From the NCBI GenBank assembly GCA_022448345.1, contig JAKVCB010000008.1, positions 1-55,105 of the forward strand: DNA of 55,105 nucleotides, written 5' to 3'. This DNA comes from Pirellulales bacterium. Its GTDB lineage: Bacteria > Planctomycetota > Planctomycetia > Pirellulales > Lacipirellulaceae. Positions 51,098-55,105 of this stretch are shown here, piece by piece (position 1 is the first letter of the stretch; the number at the start of each line of letters is the position of its first letter). The notes under the pieces are model-generated. The model was not told the DNA's origin. It searched no databases and saw only the letters and a program-made list of their open reading frames with translations. A program made the translations under genes and the position numbers.

Positions 51098-53014
51098 ATG
51101 GCAACTGGAGAAAAAATTATCGGTATCGATTTAGGCACAACCAATTCGGTTGTTGCGGTGATGGAAGGGAATGAAGCCAAGGTCATTCCGAATCCGGAAG
51201 GAAATCGATTGACCCCAAGCGTGGTAGCCTTTACCGACAAAGAAGAGGTGTTGGTCGGTGAACCGGCTCGTCGCCAGGCCGTCACCAATCCAAGCCGTAC
51301 GGTCTATTCGGTCAAGCGGTTTATGGGTCGACGGCATAGCGAAGTTGCCAACGAAGAAAAAATGGTGCCCTATGAAGTTGTGGGTGGTGCCGAGGACTAC
51401 GTAAAGGTCGGAGTTGATGGCGAGGAATTTACACCTCCAGAAATTTCAGCCAAGACGCTTCGAAAGCTGAAGGAGGCTGCGGAGGCCTATCTTGGCCACA
51501 CAGTCAACAAAGCGGTTATCACGGTACCTGCTTATTTCAACGATTCACAGCGTCAGGCGACGAAAGACGCAGGGCAAATCTCTGGCCTGGAAGTTGCCCG
51601 AATTATTAACGAGCCAACGGCTGCCTCGCTCGCTTACGGTTTGGACAAGAAGGGTGAAGAGACCATTTGTGTCTTCGACCTTGGTGGTGGAACGTTCGAC
51701 GTGTCTATTCTCGAAGTGGCCGATGGGGTCTTTCGAGTTATCTCCACCAATGGCGACACGCACCTTGGTGGCGACGACTTTGACGAGGCCTTAATCAATC
51801 ACGTTGCAGGCCAGTTCCAGAGTGAACAAGGCATTGACCTGCGGCAGGACCAAATGGCTTTGCAGCGACTGCAGGAAGCATGCGAAAAGGCGAAGAAGGA
51901 GCTGAGTTCGCTGCAGACGACTGACATTAACCTGCCATTTATCACGGCTGATGCGACCGGTCCCAAGCACTTGCAGACTACAATTTCTCGCGCCGAATTC
52001 GAGAAGCTGGTTGATGGTCTGGTTGAGCGCGTTGAGGGGCCGGTTAAACAGGCCTTGGCCGACGCCAAGCTTGATCCTCAGCAAATCGACGAGGTGGTAT
52101 TGGTTGGTGGTTCGACACGGATCCCCAAGGTTCAGGAAACCGTCAAGCAACTCTTTGGCAAAGAGCCTCATAAGGGAGTGGATCCTGACGAGGTCGTCGC
52201 GATTGGTGCGGCTATTCAGGGTGGCGTGCTGTCGGGAGACGTCCAGGATATTTTGCTGTTGGATGTAACCCCCCTTTCGCTCGGAATCGAAACGCTTGGT
52301 GGCGTGATGACCAAACTTGTCGAACGCAATACGACCATCCCGACCGAGCGGAAAAATGTTTTCAGCACCGCTGACGACAATCAAACTGCAGTTACGGTGC
52401 GAGTTTTCCAGGGAGAACGGGAAATGTGCGCTGATAACCGGTTGCTAGGCCAGTTTAACCTGGAAGGTATTCCGCCGGCGCCACGTGGTGTTCCGCAGAT
52501 CGAGGTCAAGTTTGATATGGATGCGAATGGCATTCTTAACGTGGCTGCCAAGGATTTAGGAACGGGCACGGAACAGACTGTGAAGATTGAGCAGTCCAGC
52601 GGGCTTGAGCCGGGCGAAATTGACCGGATGCAGAAAGATGCTCAAGAGCATGCAGCCGAGGACAAGAAAAAACGCGAACTTGTCGAAGCTCGCAATGAGG
52701 CGGATACGCGCTGTTACCAGCTTGAAAAACTGATCAAGGATCAGGGAGAGAAGCTTGGTGATTCGGATAAAACGTCCCTGGAAGCGGCTATGGAGAAAGT
52801 TCGCGCTGCTGCCAAAGAGGATGACGTTGAAGCCATTCGTGCCGCAATTCAGGAAATGGAAACTGCCAGCCATGCCATGAGTGAAGCTTTATATAAAGCG
52901 GCAGCGGATGCTGGTGATGCTGCTTCGGCCGCCGCCGGTGGCGATGCTGCTGACGGGGCCGCAGCCGAGGCTGATGACGATGCGATCGATGCAGAGTTTG
53001 AAGTCAAGAGCTAA
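51098..53014 (+). CDS. dnaK: Hsp70 chaperone DnaK
   Basis: A 638-residue cytoplasmic chaperone that binds exposed hydrophobic segments under ATP control, with DnaJ and GrpE. The ATPase domain shows [17 protein letters not shown]-type phosphate 1 ([11 protein letters not shown]), [15 protein letters not shown] and [14 protein letters not shown]; the hydrophobic linker [13 protein letters not shown]-type reads [15 protein letters not shown]; the substrate-binding and lid domains follow. The tail is Ala/Gly/Asp-rich and ends [12 protein letters not shown], the usual DnaK ending. ATG at 51098 with AAGGAG 8 nt upstream. dnaJ and grpE are not adjacent; clpB follows on the same strand after 182 nt. 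Confidence 0.97.
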   Translation: MATGEKIIGIDLGTTNSVVAVMEGNEAKVIPNPEGNRLTPSVVAFTDKEEVLVGEPARRQAVTNPSRTVYSVKRFMGRRHSEVANEEKMVPYEVVGGAEDYVKVGVDGEEFTPPEISAKTLRKLKEAAEAYLGHTVNKAVITVPAYFNDSQRQATKDAGQISGLEVARIINEPTAASLAYGLDKKGEETICVFDLGGGTFDVSILEVADGVFRVISTNGDTHLGGDDFDEALINHVAGQFQSEQGIDLRQDQMALQRLQEACEKAKKELSSLQTTDINLPFITADATGPKHLQTTISRAEFEKLVDGLVERVEGPVKQALADAKLDPQQIDEVVLVGGSTRIPKVQETVKQLFGKEPHKGVDPDEVVAIGAAIQGGVLSGDVQDILLLDVTPLSLGIETLGGVMTKLVERNTTIPTERKNVFSTADDNQTAVTVRVFQGEREMCADNRLLGQFNLEGIPPAPRGVPQIEVKFDMDANGILNVAAKDLGTGTEQTVKIEQSSGLEPGEIDRMQKDAQEHAAEDKKKRELVEARNEADTRCYQLEKLIKDQGEKLGDSDKTSLEAAMEKVRAAAKEDDVEAIRAAIQEMETASHAMSEALYKAAADAGDAASAAAGGDAADGAAAEADDDAIDAEFEVKS

Positions 53015-53024
53015 GGCAATTTCA

Positions 53025-53039
53025 GGCTGTAGTACAGCC
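53025..53039. promoter_or_regulatory. 15-bp inverted repeat between dnaK and clpB
   Basis: GGCTGTAGTACAGCC is an exact inverted repeat, with 7-bp arms if the centre is one base. It starts 11 nt after the dnaK stop and ends about 157 nt before clpB. There is no T-run, so it is either a 3'-end stem of the dnaK mRNA or a candidate regulator site for clpB. Confidence 0.45.
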
Positions 53040-53196
53040 GACGTCGTGTGGTATAGGGCGTAGGGTCTGCCGTCGCCGATTTTGTGCTGCGGCGATTCCT
53101 GGTTTCAACAGGCGTTAGCAGTTAGTCGAGCCTCTGTGAGGAGTCTTTGCGCTGCCGCTTCGCCTGTCCCGAGAGTCTCTATCGGAAAAAAGAACT

Positions 53197-55105
53197 ATGG
53201 CTTTTCGATTTGATAAATTGACGATCAAAGCTCAGGAAGCGGTTCAGCACGCGCAAGAGTTAGCGGCTGATGCGGGAAATCCTCAAATTGAGCCACTGCA
53301 TCTGCTTGCTGCGCTGATTGTGCAGCAAGAAGGAATCGTGCTTCCGCTGCTCGACAAGATGGGTGTGAATGTAAGTCAACTTCAACAGATGGTTGAAGAC
53401 GAACGGAGTCATTTGCCCAAAGCAACCGGTGGTGCCCAACCACAGCTTGCCGGTTCGCTGACAAAAATTCTGGAAGGGGCACAGAGTGAAGCTGCAACGA
53501 TGAAAGATGAGTTTGTCTCAACCGAGCACCTGCTGCTGGCGTTGGTCAAGGTTCCATCTCCTGCCCAGGAGATGCTCAAGCTCAATGCGGTTACGGAGAA
53601 AGACGTTTTGGAGGCCCTGCAGCAGGTCCGCGGGAGTACCCGGGTTACCGACCCTTCCCCGGAGGGAAAGTTTCAGGCATTGGAGAAATATGGTATCGAT
53701 CTTGTCGAGCGTGCGCAGCAGGGCAAGCTTGACCCGGTCATTGGACGGGACGAGGAAATTCGCCGTGTGATACAGGTCCTCTCCCGCCGCACGAAGAACA
53801 ATCCGGTGCTGATTGGAGATCCAGGTGTTGGCAAAACGGCAATTGCCGAAGGGCTTGCCCTGCGAATTGTGCAGAGTGACGTCCCTGAGAGCCTCAAGAA
53901 TCGGCGAGTGGTAGCTCTCGATCTTGGAGCTTTGCTTGCTGGTACCAAGTACCGTGGCGAATTTGAAGAGCGCCTCAAGGCTTTGCTGAATGAAACCACC
54001 GATGCTGGAAACGTAGTTCTTTTTATTGATGAACTGCACACGGTTGTCGGTGCTGGAGCTGCCGAAGGTGGTAGCGATGCGGCCAACCTGCTCAAGCCTG
54101 CCTTGGCGCGGGGAGAACTCCGCTGCATTGGCGCAACGACGCTCGACGAATACCGGAAATACATCGAAAAAGATGCAGCTCTCGAACGGCGTTTTCAACC
54201 GGTCTACGTGGGAGAGCCTTCGGTTGAAGACACCATTGCCATCTTGCGAGGATTGAAGCCTCGCTACGAAGCGCATCATAAGGGAGTACGGATCAAGGAC
54301 TCGGCCCTTGTGGCAGCAACCGAGCTTTCCAGCCGGTATATTAGCGATCGCTACCTTCCCGATAAAGCGATTGATCTGATGGACGAGGCCACCAGTCGTT
54401 TGGCGATGGAACTCGAGAGCGTTCCGGAAGAAATCGACAAGGTTCAGCGCCGAGTCATGCAATTGGAGCTGGCGGCCCGCCAGCTGGCCGAGGAAACCGA
54501 GGAGCATGCGCGTCAGCGATTGGCCGATATCAACGAAGAAATGGACGAACTTCGCCGCGAGTTGGCAAGCTTGCGCGAGCAGTGGGAGGCGGAGAAAATT
54601 GGACTTGGGGATGTGGCTGAAGTCCAGCAGCAGCTGGAGCAAGCAAAGCTTGAATATCAGCAACAGGCCAACGCGATCAACGAAAAACAGTCAACCAGCC
54701 AGGTCGTAGGCGAAGCCGAGTACCAGAAGCTTTATGAGCTGGACACCCAGTTGAAAAAGCTTGCCGGGCACTTGCAGGAAGCCGAGGCCCATCAGAGTGC
54801 AGCAAAAACAGCGCCCCAACAAACTTCAAAACGCCTTCTGCGACAGGAAGTGGGGCCCGAAGAAATCGCAGAAGTCGTAAGTGCTTGGACCGGAATCCCC
54901 GTCACCCGTATGATGGAAACCGAGCGGGCCAAGTTGCTGGTACTCGAGGAACGGTTGCACCAACGGGTCGTCGGTCAGGATGAAGCGGTCACCGCGGTAG
55001 CCAATGCCGTACGACGTAGCCGCAGTGGGCTGCAAGACGCCAGCCGTCCTATTGGTTCTTTCGTTTTTTGTGGGCCAACCGGGGTGGGAAAGACCGAACT
55101 CTGTA
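53197..55105 (+). CDS. clpB: ClpB disaggregase, 3'-truncated by the window edge
   Basis: The first 636 codons of the Hsp100 chaperone that, with DnaK, pulls proteins out of aggregates. Visible layout: N-domain with two Clp repeats (about 1-150; [12 protein letters not shown] and [10 protein letters not shown]); first AAA module with Walker A GDPGVGKT (near 205), Walker [10 protein letters not shown] and an Arg-finger region [14 protein letters not shown]; then the middle coiled-coil domain (about 410-540; rich in Glu, Gln, Arg, Leu), which separates ClpB from ClpA and ClpC; then the start of the second AAA module, [11 protein letters not shown] and the Walker [10 protein letters not shown] at the window end. 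ATG at 53197, with only a weak GGA upstream. Its place after dnaK suggests joint control of the two chaperones. Confidence 0.95.
   Translation, partial: MAFRFDKLTIKAQEAVQHAQELAADAGNPQIEPLHLLAALIVQQEGIVLPLLDKMGVNVSQLQQMVEDERSHLPKATGGAQPQLAGSLTKILEGAQSEAATMKDEFVSTEHLLLALVKVPSPAQEMLKLNAVTEKDVLEALQQVRGSTRVTDPSPEGKFQALEKYGIDLVERAQQGKLDPVIGRDEEIRRVIQVLSRRTKNNPVLIGDPGVGKTAIAEGLALRIVQSDVPESLKNRRVVALDLGALLAGTKYRGEFEERLKALLNETTDAGNVVLFIDELHTVVGAGAAEGGSDAANLLKPALARGELRCIGATTLDEYRKYIEKDAALERRFQPVYVGEPSVEDTIAILRGLKPRYEAHHKGVRIKDSALVAATELSSRYISDRYLPDKAIDLMDEATSRLAMELESVPEEIDKVQRRVMQLELAARQLAEETEEHARQRLADINEEMDELRRELASLREQWEAEKIGLGDVAEVQQQLEQAKLEYQQQANAINEKQSTSQVVGEAEYQKLYELDTQLKKLAGHLQEAEAHQSAAKTAPQQTSKRLLRQEVGPEEIAEVVSAWTGIPVTRMMETERAKLLVLEERLHQRVVGQDEAVTAVANAVRRSRSGLQDASRPIGSFVFCGPTGVGKTELC

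Noticed and set aside
53518-54663. Minus-strand open frame of 381 codons antisense to clpB
   Set aside because: clpB is certain on the plus strand. The antisense frame has no recognisable features.
1-55105. CRISPR arrays, insertion sequences, prophage, tRNA and rRNA genes
   Set aside because: No spaced repeat array, transposase, integrase, phage structural gene, tRNA cloverleaf or rRNA sequence was recognised. The tandem repeats found are short and have no spacers.

Overview
The window reads as a chromosomal segment of a planctomycete, most likely in or near the Pirellulales. This is inferred from gene content and not from any marker gene. The pointers are a PEP-CTERM sorting-signal protein, a large metzincin-type secreted protease, a YhaO/YhaN-like pair whose phosphoesterase has lost several metal ligands, an Asp/Phe-rich small protein, several multi-pass membrane proteins of no known family, and housekeeping genes scattered as short operons on both strands with long intergenic gaps. 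I saw no insertion sequence, prophage, CRISPR array, tRNA or rRNA. Most of the window is ordinary core genome.

Layout. Positions 1-1771 hold the 3' part of a D-2-hydroxyacid dehydrogenase and a convergent Ldh-family dehydrogenase. A gene-poor stretch of about 1.7 kb (1772-3519) follows, with several hairpins and a good promoter for the PEP-CTERM protein. Positions 3.5-7.4 kb carry an ABC ATPase, a nucleotidyltransferase-HD protein, a cupin and a GNAT acetyltransferase. ileS and purN form a minus-strand pair (7.4-11.6 kb), preceded by short direct repeats and an acidic small ORF. Next come a BshB1-like deacetylase, an RluA-type pseudouridine synthase behind a TPR-like membrane protein, a Rep-type helicase, and the YhaO/YhaN-like pair (17.5-22.4 kb). 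Positions 22.5-29.5 kb carry a proline-rich envelope protein, a GT2 glycosyltransferase with a polytopic partner, YacG, a large membrane protein, a degenerate receiver protein and a PII protein. Positions 29.6-42 kb carry the metzincin protease, a kinase-like phosphotransferase, a DsbD-like reductase, purM, glgX, cobL and a small membrane protein.

The right-hand third is a minus-strand biosynthesis and information block, transcribed in the order pheA, tpiA, secG, yicC, gmk, rpoZ, coaC, coaB, argC, argJ. Within it yicC-gmk-rpoZ-coaC-coaB is the classical bacterial cluster, with coaC and coaB as separate genes instead of one fused coaBC. The window ends with the plus-strand chaperone pair dnaK and clpB (clpB runs off the end).

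The parts most worth a second look are the pseudo-phosphoesterase plus membrane-inserted SMC-like ATPase, the structured gene-poor stretch at 2.6-3.05 kb, the phased repeats ahead of the GT2 gene, and the PII protein with a changed nucleotide-binding C-terminus. I did not find a clearly new multi-gene system. No database search was possible, so family names rest on motifs read by eye.
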